Part shown: piece after piece, positions 22,618 through 34,433 of the stretch
Position numbering within the stretch: the first letter of the stretch is position 1
Layout: each line of letters begins with the position of its first letter
Assembly (NCBI GenBank): GCA_036346255.1
Contig: CM070620.1
Coordinates: 63,598,522 to 63,662,521, forward strand
Source: Ampelocalamus luodianensis
Lineage: Eukaryota; Streptophyta; Magnoliopsida; Poales; Poaceae
Reading direction: 5' to 3'
DNA: 64,000 bases
The notes under the pieces: model-generated
Seen by the model: the letters and a program-made list of their open reading frames with translations, nothing else
What the model was told of the DNA's origin: nothing
Databases searched by the model: none
Program-made: the position numbers and the translations under genes

Positions 22618-22902
22618 GTGCATGTGCCAAGTGCGCATTCTTGCTGCATCATGTGCCCTAAAAGTCAGATGGACGCCAAGTCAAAAACGGCTTATTGCAT
22701 TGGCTCCATGCACCTAGTTCCAAAACTATCGTGGGCATCAAGACCTGGGGAAAAGGGTAATATATGTGGTGATCTGTGCCATGTACCCATACAAATGCTA
22801 GCAGCGATGCCGTGCCGTCACGGCTACTCTTTTGCGTTCTGTCTAGCTCTTTCGACGTACAACTCACTTAACGAGCAGACGCATGCATTTCCCAAGAAGT
22901 GA
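22618..22902 (+). CDS. Doubtful small ORF, 94 residues, Cys-containing
   Basis: An ATG-initiated frame lies about 55 bp downstream of a TATA-like string. The product is not recognised. It has eight cysteines, no clear signal peptide, and no domain seen. It could be a chance frame or part of a transcribed leader. It lies about 0.4 kb past the 3' end of the CLE gene, which is on the other strand. Confidence 0.15.
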   Translation: MHVPSAHSCCIMCPKSQMDAKSKTAYCIGSMHLVPKLSWASRPGEKGNICGDLCHVPIQMLAAMPCRHGYSFAFCLALSTYNSLNEQTHAFPKK

Positions 22903-23301
22903 AGCAAAAACCAGCAGAGGATTAATTACAGTTTACTGCAGGGTTACAGTAAATGCATCTCATGTGCATTGATCTTATTCATGCCAAGATTTGATCATGT
23001 AGGATCGAGAGAGATCAAATAACAAATAACAAAGAATGAAGTAGAAACAGAAGAAGAAGACCATTCTCTCCTCAACATAACTTATATGTACTATTCCTAG
23101 TAAAACTTTGCAGCTTCTGATCATCAAGGTACATACGTACATGAACACGCCGCTTATAGGTATAGGTGTGACGATCACGGCAATGCTCTGCATCGACAAT
23201 GAAAGAATACTGTTGGATTCGATCAACACAACAAGATGATGTGCGCAACTCACCATGGAAGCCCGGACCATGAACTAAAGCATGCATATACTACTCATGT
23301 C

Positions 23302-23697
23302 TCAATGGTGCAAGGGGTTTGGGCCTGTCGGGACCAGCCTCTTCTGCGCGCCGTACCGCGGGTCGATCTCCTCGCCCTTGCCAGCAGATGGTGGAATTCC
23401 CTGTCTGTTCCATTGATCATGGTGGCTGTGGCGATGATGATGATGCTGCTGCTGGTGGTGGTGATGATGCCGTTGCTGCGGATGATGATCAGTGGCTGAT
23501 GAGGCGTCGAAGCTCGTCACGGCAAGAAGCATCTTCCTCTGGAGGGAGACCGATCTTCGCTTCACCAAGCTTCCACAGCCGAGGCGGCTACACCCGTGGA
23601 ACGCGAAGGTGAGCACGGCGAGCCACAAGAAGAGAACGACAACGGCGGCGGCGGCGGCTGCGTGAGGTCGTCTCATGGCCACCGTGCAGGCAGACAA
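23302..23697 (-). CDS. CLAVATA3/ESR-related (CLE) peptide-hormone precursor, 131 residues
   Basis: A single-exon secreted signalling precursor. Residues 13-33 form a hydrophobic signal or anchor segment (Ala/Val/Leu-rich). Residues 71-93 are a His/Gln-rich linker. The protein ends exactly with the 12-residue CLE motif RLVPTGPNPLHH (120-131), preceded by DPRYGAQK, a common context in CLE precursors. In known family members the motif is cut out, its prolines are hydroxylated (and sometimes arabinosylated), and the peptide is sensed by CLV1-type receptor kinases at the cell surface. The motif resembles the CLE9-13 type of Arabidopsis, so an A-type signalling role is inferred. Translation may start at Met1 or at Met8 (MRRPHAA), which gives a more typical signal peptide. 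Length is within the usual range. No close operon-like neighbour exists. Confidence 0.92.
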   Translation of the reverse strand: MSACTVAMRRPHAAAAAAVVVLFLWLAVLTFAFHGCSRLGCGSLVKRRSVSLQRKMLLAVTSFDASSATDHHPQQRHHHHHQQQHHHHRHSHHDQWNRQGIPPSAGKGEEIDPRYGAQKRLVPTGPNPLHH

Positions 23698-25142
23698 ACG
23701 AGAGTAGTAGTCATGGACTCGCTCGCTAGCTATCTAGCCACAGACAGAAATGAATGAGATAACGATGCGACTATAGTACACAGAAAGAAGGGAGGGGGGG
23801 AAGGTTGTATGTAGCTGCTAGCTAGCTGGGAAAGAAAACTTGCGAGAGTGGTTACGGGGAAGAGACGGACAGGAGGTGGTGGTGCGTGCGTTGAAATTTG
23901 GGGGTGTTGGCGTTAAGAGGGCGGAGTTGCTTCCATGGGACTCCTATTGCTGGGCTCGATCCATCGGCTGATTTGATGCAGCCGCTTGCGTAAATTAACT
24001 CTCGCCGAGTCGATCTTGAACCCGGATAGACTCCATCTCCCGGTTTTCCCGGACGCGGAGTCGGAGACGGTAAATGGGCCCGGTGCTGCTAACTTCGCGT
24101 TCAAGGAAGACGAGATGGATCTTACTCGCTAGCCGGACTAACTAGCTTAGAAGCCGGGCAAACCGGCTGGTCTTCACATGGCTCATGATATAATTAACAA
24201 TAGCATACATGCATTATTTGATTGTTTTGCTTGTTTGGAAACTTGGGACTAGTCGGATTTGGTACGGATGAACGGACGCAAGTTGTTCAAGGGTACCTTT
24301 TGGGCTTTGGGTCAATTGGCGTTAGTGAGGTGCCATGTTCAAATCATAGGCGTCATCACGAGTGCCAAGGCATTCACATTCACTCGCACGACACCAATTC
24401 ACTTTCTCAATTGCAGTTTTTGGGTCATTGAAACGGTCAGAGCATTGTTAATTTCAAACGGGCGTCAGCAGCAGTACACATTACGGTTGTGGTCGATGTG
24501 TGTTCGAGAGATTTGATTAATGCAAGTCAAAAGGTTAGGCTGGCAACCTGCAGTACATACGTTGCGCCACTTAAGAGGTCTTCGAGTGATGCACAAGGAA
24601 GACTTGGGACAGCGGATGCACAGCTCACCGTTGACAGCAAGCACACAGTATGCACAGCTCACCTTTGACAGCAAGCACAAACAGAGTATTGGCTACAACC
24701 ATATCGCAACGCTAAACTAGTGTCGTCCCCATCGGTTGCAGTTGTTGGGAGACTTGTCATGTTTTGATTGCTGCCAATTTAGTTAAAAGAGACTTGTGCC
24801 AATTCAAGTATGCAAACAATTAGCGGGGGAGTTCAGTCTGTTCGACATCAATGGCCATAAAGCAATTCAGTTTTTCATCTTATGATACAAGCAGCACATC
24901 GTTGCTGTCTGCAAGCATACAACGCGACCATTATCCTTTTTTCTGCACATAATGTCACAAACCCGCCCACATCAGCAGGAAACCAGAGTGCATACAGCCA
25001 ACATCACGCCGAAGTTACATACACACATTCATACGGAGCAACGAAATTACCACCACCAATGGGTTTTACAGAGTAGCTAATCAGTTAAGCTTTTAAATGA
25101 ACAAGCACAGCTTTCTTACGACGTCAAAACTCTTAGGGGTGG
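23698..25142. other. Spacer between the CLE and CCDC130 genes
   Basis: It holds the upstream region of the CLE gene (23.7-24.1 kb; ACTATAG near 23770 is a weak TATA candidate) and the downstream region of the CCDC130 gene. Small open frames are present, but none has recognisable content. Confidence 0.5.
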
Positions 25143-28100
25143 CTACTTGCGTGTTGCCATGATCGGCATCTGAGTCCTTGAGCTTCCAGAACCGGTGCTC
25201 TGCCATGAGGACGGTTTCACCCTGCCTGCCATCAGTGCAGAGGCTGCACCAGCTTTTATATTTCGCCTCTTCAATGCAAGGTCTAGTTTGCTCTTTGAAG
25301 CTGAGCTTGATGACTCTGGGAAAATGGAGGAAGCCTTGATTGCTGCTCTTTTGTCCTTTCTGCTCTTCTCAAAATTTGATGCAAACTTCACAGAAGCTGC
25401 TGCAGAGGCATCTTCTCCAGAGGGTGGTAAAAGCCGTACTCCAAGTCCCATCTTTCTTGCTGATTTTTTCTCTTCAGCAACTCTCTTCTTTTGGTTCTAC
25501 ATAAATAGGACAACAAGTGGATAAGAATCTTGACAATTTAACAAGTTACTGTGGAAGAATTATTAAATAGGAATTCATTGGATGACCCTAAGACGATCAC
25601 GGAGGGCTCTGTTCAGAGCATAATCATCAGAATGCCGGCTATCAGAAAGTCGTTGAAGGCGAACTAAAACAGGCTCAGCTTCTTTCTTCTTCCGTAGATC
25701 CCCTTCCTGGTGTTCAAGCCGATACATAGGATCCGCTAGCTTGTCTCTTTCTGAAGATTCACAATAGAACGTCAAAACATTCGAAAACAAGGGATTAATG
25801 AATAGAAAATAGTAATTAAAAAATTGTACAGGTGTTAGAACCTTCATCTGCAGGAAACAGCAGAGTCTCTGCATCTTCAACATCAAAATCTTCGGTCTTC
25901 CGCTGAGCCCCACTGATTATAACATATTCAGTATTCTTTGGGTCTGTCTGTATCACTATTTCATGCTTGCAACAAGGTGCTTTCATAGTGAAGCTCCATA
26001 TCTGACACAAGAAACATTTGGCGAAACAATGTCAGGACAACATAATGTTAAATGATTTAAACAGAATGTATCGGAATTATGCAATAGGAAAAACTGTAGT
26101 TTCCCTTGAAAGGAGAAGTAAAAATATTGAAGGCTCTAGTCTAGACCATTAAGTATTTTGAAATTATGAGATTTTTGTGAACAGTTGAACACAGTAAAGT
26201 ATTAGTGCACACGAGTCACATACAGTTCTTCTCCAGTAATATGGCTGAGGCAGCAACATACAACATATGCAATGCATCCACGGAATTTGAAAACTGTTAA
26301 GTAAAGTTAATGGAAGCATTTTCTACTTCTCTCCTTCTCAACAAACATTTCTAATATTGAAGCAGGCATTTCTTCAACCATTGCTAACGTCACATGGAGA
26401 TTTTTATCATGTAATCCTCTCCCTTAGAGCCAGTACAAACGTTTTTAACCAACCAAAATTTTGCTTGCACAAATTATGCTCTACGTAAAATGCAACAGGA
26501 ATAATAAGTTGCTAGCACTTGCCCTCAACGGGACAACAGAAAGTTCTATAGTTTTTTTTTTAGATCAAAATGGCAAGTTGGACTTTTTCTCACAGTAACT
26601 GCCTCCCGGATTACTAGAAAGTAAAAATCAACTGAACAGAAATATAGAGCAAGAACCAGAAAGAAAGAAGCATGTTAGTGGATACACAACCTGAACTGAC
26701 AATACGTAGCAAACATCCATGAGCAAAGTAGGTTGATAACATAAACTAAAAAAAAGGTTGTACAAGGCTCATGATCTACCTAGAGTAAAATGTCTGTGTT
26801 GGTTGTATAACTGATGTAAACTTAGCCAATTGACAACAGAACTAAAATGTTACATTTTGAAGGGTTTTGAAGTTGCCAAAAGCACCCACATGTCACTAGA
26901 ATTATTGTTCGATTAATTGTACCTCTAATGTTTGTCAAATTGATACTAACCAAAATAAATTCCTGGGTTAACATCGCAATTTCTCCAGGGATAAAGCTGA
27001 GCAACGACTCAACTCCTCATAGTTGAAGCTACTTAGGAATATGCATGGTCCTCTGTCCAGTCCTAAACAAAGTTCTCACATGCAACCATGGACTACGAAA
27101 ATCCAGTTCTAAACTTTTTCCTGGCCCAGAGACAATTTTCTCCTTTCTTTCAAAAGAACAAATGAACCCTCACATGGATTGAAGTTCTAGTTATCCCTTT
27201 GGTTAGTTTCTTCAGGTGGAAAACTGACCTGTACAACTCATGGCATTTAATTTGAATTAGGTCGCGCTTACTAAGAGTGAAATACAGTTACCTGAGTTTT
27301 CCATCCAAAACTAACAGTTAAGCAAAGTAATACTCAGGAGCCAGGTCATTCAGGGGCTCATTTGTAACTTTGAAGAGATGAACTGCTATGTTCAAAACTT
27401 CAAATTGACCCAAAGTTCAATGATTGATTTGATAATATCAAATTATTGTCAACCAACAATTGATGCTAATGTGTGCAACAAAAGAACCTTTTACTCTGTT
27501 TATAAGGCAATGCCATCAGTAGCCCTGTGTTGATTGAAAAATATGACATCGACTAATTCTGAAATATTAATTAATGGGTAACTTGGTGAACCATAGGTGC
27601 GGAGAATAACATAAGTAGCCATTATTAGAGATAAAACCATATTTTCTTCGGTTTCAGATTTACTAAATGCTACTTTATCATAGTATATAGGCAAAATAAG
27701 ATAAGCATGGCGCTGCTTTATGGATCCAATTCTGCTTCAAACAAGGCAGTTTCATTCATGTTTTTTCCAGATCAAAGTAGGTCACATAAAATACATCATC
27801 AGGCAACCTCAGGCTATGGAACATGGGAAACTTAAGGCTACTTGCCTACTTGGTTGGCAACCTCAACTCTATGAATGCATGACTAAAACTGCCTCAGTTT
27901 TTTTCCTACGTTTGAGCCGCCTGCTTTTTACTCAATTCTGTTCTTTTCCCAAAAAATTGTTGAACCACAACAACAACAACAACAACAAAGCTTTTGATCC
28001 CAAACAAGTTGGGGTAGGCTAGGAATGAAACCTCTTTAAAGTCAACGAGACGAGAGCCTTGCAAATAAAATAAAATAGAATATAATAATAATAATAAAAC

Positions 28101-30738
28101 CTACAAAGCTAAAACCCTAAGCTGTACATCCCGCCATCCGAGCCGAGAGCCTAAAACACAGCCCCCAAACCTTCTAAAGGCTCCGGTACGTGGATCGCTA
28201 ACTTCCATGCGCTCTTATCCAAAGCTAATTATTTAGCTACATTTCAATCCCTCAAATATCTTTTAACTGCTTCCTCCCACGTTAGTCTTGATCGACCTCT
28301 GTCTCTTCTTGCGTTTTCAGTACGTCTTAAAGTTCCACTACGTACCGGTGCCTCAGAAGGCCTCCGTTGGAGATGTCCAAACCATCTCAAACGATGTTGG
28401 ACAAGCTTCTCCTCAATTGGTGCTACCCCCACCCTATCACGTATATCTTCATTGCGGATTCGATCTCGCTTTGTGTGACCACATATCCACCGCAGCATCC
28501 TCATCTCCGCTACTAGCCTTTTCTTCAACTACTCCGCTACATATCCACCGCAAATAAAAATTGTTGAACCACCTTTTAACAAATTTCTTCAACTAGCCTT
28601 TTCCTATGGTGAGGTTTTTTTTTTTTTTTTTGGGCACCAGGCATGAGGCATGTTTTCACCCAAATCTGGAGTCAATGCCAGTAAGTCAACATCCAATACT
28701 CAATTTTAGGAGCACAGTTGAAGCTAACTGGCTAAGCCAATTTTCTGGGTCAGCAACCAAACACCCCTTTAAGCTGCATGGCCTATAATGCACTAGGGAA
28801 ATTAGCAGATTAGAAAAAATTATTTATTTATTTCGCAATAAATGGAATCACTGTAGTACGATAGGGATTTATGTCAGGGATATATTCTACACTTGCACCT
28901 ACAGCTGCTTCTGCTATGCAGGGGAGAAAAAAGCGGGTAAAATAACAGTAATAACGACAATACAATGTGCCGAAAAAACAACAATACAATGTAATTTAAC
29001 TGAAATTTGTATCGCAATATGGCACAAACCTTGGTAGAATAATAATTCCCAACTTGTTTCTTCTCAGCATTAAACCTCACTCCCTTGGCTATCATGGAGT
29101 TGCATCCTCCACACCAAATATTGAATGGCATCTCGAATCTGCAGACGTAACAGAAAAACAAAATTACAAACCTATGGAATCAGAGCTAAACATACAATTT
29201 GCTAAACAAGTTACTAATTCTATGTACATAAGCATTAAGGTAGCAATAACATGTATATGGTCCTTTTATCTGCCTGTCAGCCTGCATCCGCCAAACTTGA
29301 CAGAATGTTCTGGATTCATACATAATCATGCATCAAATCATGGTCATACAAAAAAAAAAGGTCATGCCTAAGACACATAGCAAGGGCTAACAGGCAAACC
29401 ATCAGCTAAACTATATTCAGAACAGTACCTTGCCATATGCCTATCCTCAAAATTAATTGGCTGGCTAACCAGTTCAACCATTATGAAACTAAATTAATTA
29501 TAACTGCAGTGCAAAAGAGTGGTATCTGGAGTTGTAGCTATCTTTTGGGTTGGTGATATAATGGAGGACTGGATAGTTTTAGCATCAATCCATCAAATGT
29601 TGAAGTATGGAAGCTGGATTAAACATGTTCAGTTGCATAGGGTTTTTCTATATCAATGGTTCTAAAACATCAAGTGAATATCATTTTTCTTTCTCTCTTG
29701 TTAGTGTAGTCTTTTTTCCTTCCTTTCTCCAACTCCTTGGTGGGCTTTTAGTGTTTTTTCTAGCATTTCTTTCCTCTCTACTTTCTCTCTTGGTTTCTTC
29801 ATGTACGCCTGTCTTATGGTGTACTAATTAATCTTATGGCAGCATTTTCCAGTTGTATTGCTTGATAAGTAACTAATTAATCTGCCGCAACATGATCAAT
29901 CATTTAGTAATACCCTATCTTTCAGACAGGCTTTTTTTTTTACAAACTGCACTGCATGGAAGGCCCGGCACAAAACAATAGGATCAATCTATTGTTGAAG
30001 AATGTGCGATGCCAACCCACGTAGATATCAGTTAACTCTTTTCTTTGCCAAATAACATACAGTTAATTTTGCACTTGCAACTACTAAAACAAATGTAGCA
30101 TCAGCCCCAAGGAATATGATAATGCCCAACATCTTCCCGACTTTGTCGATTCCATTCTATTGCCCTCCTCCACCCGTAACCATCTCCTTGATATAAGCAG
30201 CGATATTCAAGAGCTAAGCTTAGCACATGAATTTCTATCTCACTGGTCTTCGCTGTGTATGATCGATATGAAAGTGGTGTATTCTCCACAAGAACCCAAC
30301 CTTATAATCAGGATGCCCTGGTCCAGCTTCCTCGCCCGCTCCCTGAGAGCATGCTGGCCATGGAACTTGTTCAGCCCACCCTAATTGATCAAGACAGAAC
30401 AAAAAATACCCATCCGCATCAGCAACCAAAGCACATCAAACCGAACAAAAGCGCTACACGATTCACCAACGGGGAGACACATACCTTCTTTGGGCTCCAT
30501 TCCGGCGGGTAGTAGAAGTTATCCGCCCTCGCCGCCGCAAGCGACGACTGCACGAAAGAACATCAAACATCCGTCAAATAGCCGAATCGACGGCGAGAAA
30601 ATAAGGTATCATGTCCACGCCAAAAGCCCCAGATTTGAGAGGTTCGAGAGCAAATCGTGGAGGCGAGACCCCAAGATTTGGGGATGGGGAGAGGTCAAAT
30701 CCAGAGCAGCGGTTAGGGTTAGATCTCGCACGTACCAT
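25143..30738 (-). CDS. CCDC130: CCDC130/Saf4 homolog, CWC16 (Yju2-like) family splicing factor, 310 residues, 7 coding exons
   Basis: A spliced nuclear protein gene. Coding exons in order: 30738-30736 (ATG only), 30547-30485, 30380-30301, 29138-29030, 26001-25842, 25750-25587, 25496-25143. Introns are GT-AG and the phases join to 933 bp in one frame. The protein begins MSSLAAARADNFYYPPEW, then has RERARKLDQGILIIRFEMP, a zinc-site CGGC, NAEKKQVGNYYSTKIW, QTDPKNTEYVIISGAQRK, and a charged, helix-prone C-terminal half ending MPIMATRK. This order is diagnostic of CCDC130 rather than CCDC94/Yju2, which lacks the RERARKL segment. Known family members associate with the spliceosome around the catalytic steps. 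The length is full for a plant homolog and no lesion is seen. Intron 1 follows the start codon directly. Intron 4 (3.0 kb) holds an RTE LINE. The 5' leader has a GCC repeat (complement of 30800-30818). Exon 1 upstream limits are not defined. Confidence 0.95.
27969..28555 (-). mobile_element. 5'-truncated RTE-type LINE in intron 4 of the CCDC130 gene
   Basis: The minus strand encodes the end of an RTE-type reverse transcriptase ORF (RMLRWICGHTKRDRIRNEDI ... EEKLVQHRLRWFGHLQRRP ... LTWEEAVK). Its 3' end is the typical CCTACCCCAACTTGTTTGGGAT-type tail followed by a TTG repeat (27969-27990 on the plus strand as CAA units). It is flanked by a 17-bp duplication AAAAATTGTTGAACCAC (27952-27968 and 28556-28572), which proves target-primed insertion. 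The ORF is a fragment only. It is in the same orientation as the host gene. Confidence 0.92.
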
Positions 30739-32832
30739 GTTTCCTACTGGGTTGTGGTGGACAAGGACGAGGAGATCGGCGGAGGAGGCGACCGGCTGGT
30801 GGCGGCGGCGGCGGCGGCAGCGATGGCGAGGCTTCCTGCGTGCGGCGGGGACGGCGGCGAGACTCGAGAGAAACGGGGATGTGTTGGTTCAGACCTCAGG
30901 AGTCGGGACGTTTCTTGTGATGTTTGTGTACGTCACCTGAACCGACTCGGTTAGTTTGTCCGTCCGACCGGTCCGGTGGCTGACTTTTCTTGCAAGGTTA
31001 CACTAGGCCCAGATCTGATGTAATTGAAATAAAGTTGCACTATTCTTTTTCTTTATCTTTACATTTATTTTTACTCTTCACTATTTAAATAGAGTCTTCT
31101 CTATTGGTAACGAATGATACTTTCTTTTCTCCTCCCATCATCTCACAACCCATTCTCGTCGACAAGTAGGGGCGGTTGTAGGGGCCAATGCGCGCTCACC
31201 CTCTATCCCTGTGCAGCTCCACCTCTTCTCACCCCATCTGCTGACTTCTGGACCATCGTCTCGCGTGTCCCCGTGTCTTCTCCATCCTCTCCCATGGCAA
31301 TTTTCTCACGTGCCAAGCCCTCCCTATCGCGATTCCTCCATCTACCGCCCTGTCCCCCACACCATCGTCATGTACACTCTACCCTTAATGTCGCATTTGC
31401 CATCGGCGTCAAAGCATTGCGACGTAGTGCTCGCCACCCCCACGCCGTTCCTCGACCCGCACCATCGCGGTTGCTTCCCATACTCCACAGGCGAGCTTGA
31501 GCTCCTTCGTCCTTGCCATCATGAAGCTGGCAACCTCTGCGAAGCTCTAGGCTCACGACCCCAAATCAGTCCGATGACTCGTTGTTTCACTGCTCACTAG
31601 TCGCTCGACGAAATGTCTTGCTCATTAGTTTCTTATATGATCACTCTCGCCTCTCCTTGACATCTAATCCCACTCTCACTCTCTTTTCTTATAATGGCAA
31701 AAATCATGCGTCGGTGAGGTGGGAGTAGCATGGTCGCACGGCATCGACAGCAGGCAGGCCGAGGGCGAGGGACATGCGGTGCAGGCACGGCTGGCCGAAG
31801 GCAAAGGCCACGCATGACTCAAGCATAGCAGACCGAGGGCCGGTGCAGCTGGTCGGGGACGTGGGCAGAGCAGACACAGCAAGCCAAAGGCAGGCGCAAC
31901 CACTAGGTTTACAGTGAGATACAGCTCCCCCTTTTCCTGTATTTATCTCTTTGCGTGGGCATGTGGTACGTCCGTATTCAATCATGTTAGCTCTCAGTAG
32001 ACTTGTGAAAATTTAGGAATTGGTAATTTCACTGGCTCTTGCAATGATTGTGCATTTTCTTACAATTTGGATTGAAACGATACAAAGCAACTATAACATT
32101 AATTCATTAACTCATGAAGTTTGATCTCAACAAGCTAACATTACTTAATACTAAAAGTGTTTGATAAAATATTTATTGGAGCAATATGTGCGAACGGTTC
32201 AAAGGACGCTTGTGGTAGTCGAGAGCTGCATAGAAAATTAAAAGGCCTTAAACACAAGCTGGTGGAAGAAAACAATGTCTATGACTCAAATATCGGCGCT
32301 TGCCAGCAAGACCTCCAACAACTGAATTTGTTCAGTGATATAAAAATGAATGCTTTGTATGTCTGATTGCAACCACCAGTAAACGTGATGAAGCATTTGC
32401 TATATTTTCATAATTATACCATATTTGTTGGTGATTTATACAATCATACATTCCAATTAGCACAAGACTTGATGCAACCTTTTGCCTATCTACTAATTGG
32501 TTAACTATGCTTTTCATAAATTTGTATAACCTTTAGATATATACTTTTTATCCGTAGCAACGCATGAGCATTCAGCTATTCGATAAAGAAAAAGAAAATA
32601 CTCACTCTTTTTAAGGGAAAAAAATACTCGCTCTTATTCAGAATACTTGTCACTTTTTTAGGAAAATACTCATCACTCTTAATCCCTTTAACTTTACATA
32701 AACTTCAAGATTAAATTTTGACGGTTAATTTTACAATAATATATACTAATATAAAAAACACAATTTAGTTCTATGCTACCACCATGCACCTTTATGTACC
32801 AATTGATTTAACAATGTCCGATTAAGTTAATC
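30739..32832. other. CCDC130 upstream region and intergenic sequence
   Basis: It contains the CCDC130 5' leader and promoter side (up to about 31.0 kb) and then sequence without a supported gene. A C-rich stretch at 31.1-31.6 kb has overlapping frames on both strands but no known domain. Confidence 0.45.
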
Positions 32833-32837
32833 CAATG

Positions 32838-33047
32838 TATTAGACATACCTTTCTTTTCCCATGCATGGCATTGTTCGCCTTCCATGCATGGTGCCTCAG
32901 CTTCCTGCATGCATGACGTTTTCTCTTCCGAGGGATCACGCGTTCACATGGATCACACGTTCGCATGATAGCTGTAATCTATATATGTGTGTAACTCATG
33001 TACTCTAATTTTAATCATCAAAGATAGCGTAACTTTCCTCGCTCACA
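32838..33047 (+). repeat. 5' LTR of the Copia element
   Basis: It starts TATTAGACA (the expected TG changed to TA) and ends GCTCACA. It contains two CCATGCATGG blocks and a TATATA string near the end. The matching 3' LTR is at 42654. Confidence 0.93.
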
Positions 33048-33060
33048 TGGTATCAGAGGT
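33048..33060 (+). promoter_or_regulatory. Primer-binding site, initiator tRNA-Met type
   Basis: TGGTATCAGAGGT directly follows the 5' LTR and matches the initiator tRNA-Met 3' end complement. Confidence 0.9.
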
Positions 33061-33127
33061 GTTCGCATCCTGTGACCACCGCTTCCGCTAAAACATAGCT
33101 GCCACTACACATCATCCACCCAAGATC

Positions 33128-34217
33128 ATGGCCGATGACGATGCCACTACATGCTGGCACGAGGAGGAGGCTGCCTGCGAACGTGAGGAGGCTGTTGCAC
33201 GTCAGCGCGCAGAGGCTAAGGCCCACGCTCCTGACGAGGAGGCCGCCCATTTGCGCTAGGAGGCCGACACCCGTGAAGAGGAACTTCACCGCATGATGCT
33301 CCTCTACAAGGCCACCGTCATCGCCAACCTGCATGCGCAGGCCGTCGCCGTCTAGAACATCCGAGCCCGTGGTTCTCGATCTGGTCACCCCCAACTACAG
33401 CAAGTGGCACGGCCGTTTTCTCACCACCCTCGGTAAGTACTCACTCTCCAACCACGTACTCACCGACACCGTTCGTGCCGACTCCGTCGACTGGTGCCGG
33501 ATGGACTGTGTCATTTGTGAGTGGCTTTACGACACCATCTCCCCCGATCTTGTCGAGATCGTCATGGTGCCCCGCACCACCGCACGGCTCGTGTGGCTTG
33601 GCCTCGAACAGCAATTCGTCGGCAATCGGGAGACGCGGGCCCTCATCCTCGACACCGAGTTTCACTCCTTTGTCCAAGGTGATCTCAACATCACCGACTA
33701 TTGTAGGAAGTTGAAGAGCATGGCTGATGCCCTCGGGGATCTTGATGAGCCTGTTGCCGACCAAACGCTCATTCTCGTCGTCTTACGCGGTTTGAACGAC
33801 AAGTTTGCGTACATGGCAGCCCTCCTCAAGCGCCAGCGGCCGTTTCCCACTTTCCTTGAGGTCCGATCCAATCTCCTCCTCGAGGAGATGACCATGGCCT
33901 CACACCCATCGGGACCGTCCACCGCCTTCCTCGCCACTTCAGTCGCGATAGGCCAATCAAGCAAGCCCCTTGGTGGCGCCACTGGCGGTGGCTCCACGGG
34001 TGGCCCAAACAACGCCACCCGCCCATCTACCTACAATGGGGGTAGGTCCGGCAGCTCCAACCGGCGTCGCCGTCGCGGCAAGAATGGCGACAACAACAAC
34101 GGCAATGGGGGCGGCCCCGGCTGGCCCTCCTTCTACAATCCATGGACAGGGACCATTCAGATATGGCCTGGTCCCCACCCTAGCGGCCAACCCGGGCGGC
34201 TTCAGGGGGCACAGTAG
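33128..34217 (+). pseudogene. Copia gag (UBN2-type), broken
   Basis: The structural capsid protein of the Copia element. It starts at ATG 33128 (MADDDATTCWHEEEAACERE), a Glu/Ala-rich N-terminus with an in-frame stop at 33259. A frameshift near 33330-33350 leads into the open frame ending at 34217. That frame carries the UBN2-like core (VLDLVTPNYSKWHGRFL ... CRKLKSMADALGDLDEPV ... LILVVLRGLNDKF) and a basic Gly/Asn-rich tail (RRRRRGKNGDNNNGNGGG). No CCHC zinc knuckle was seen; the basic tail may replace it. Confidence 0.88.
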
Positions 34218-34433
34218 GGGCGGTCGTAGGGCGTCCAGTACCAGCAGCAACCGTGCCCTGGTATCCCCTCACAGGCGTTCTTCGCAGGACCGCCTCTTGA
34301 CCTCTTCTTCACGCTGCCACAACCGACCTACCACCGCAGAGAGCTCGCACCACCGCCGCCACGGCAACCTCTGGCACTGACTCCTCTGTCCGGCTCATGG
34401 GACCAGCAGTCCCTGGCGCACGCGTTCAACACC

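Noticed and set aside
24222..24720. Small plus- and minus-strand frames between the CLE and CCDC130 genes
   Set aside because: No recognisable product, no supporting signals, and frames open on both strands.
25195..25524. 109-residue plus-strand frame
   Set aside because: It is the antisense shadow of the last CCDC130 exon.
28244..28528. 94-residue minus-strand frame as a host gene
   Set aside because: The sequence is the end of an RTE-type LINE reverse transcriptase ORF bounded by a target duplication.
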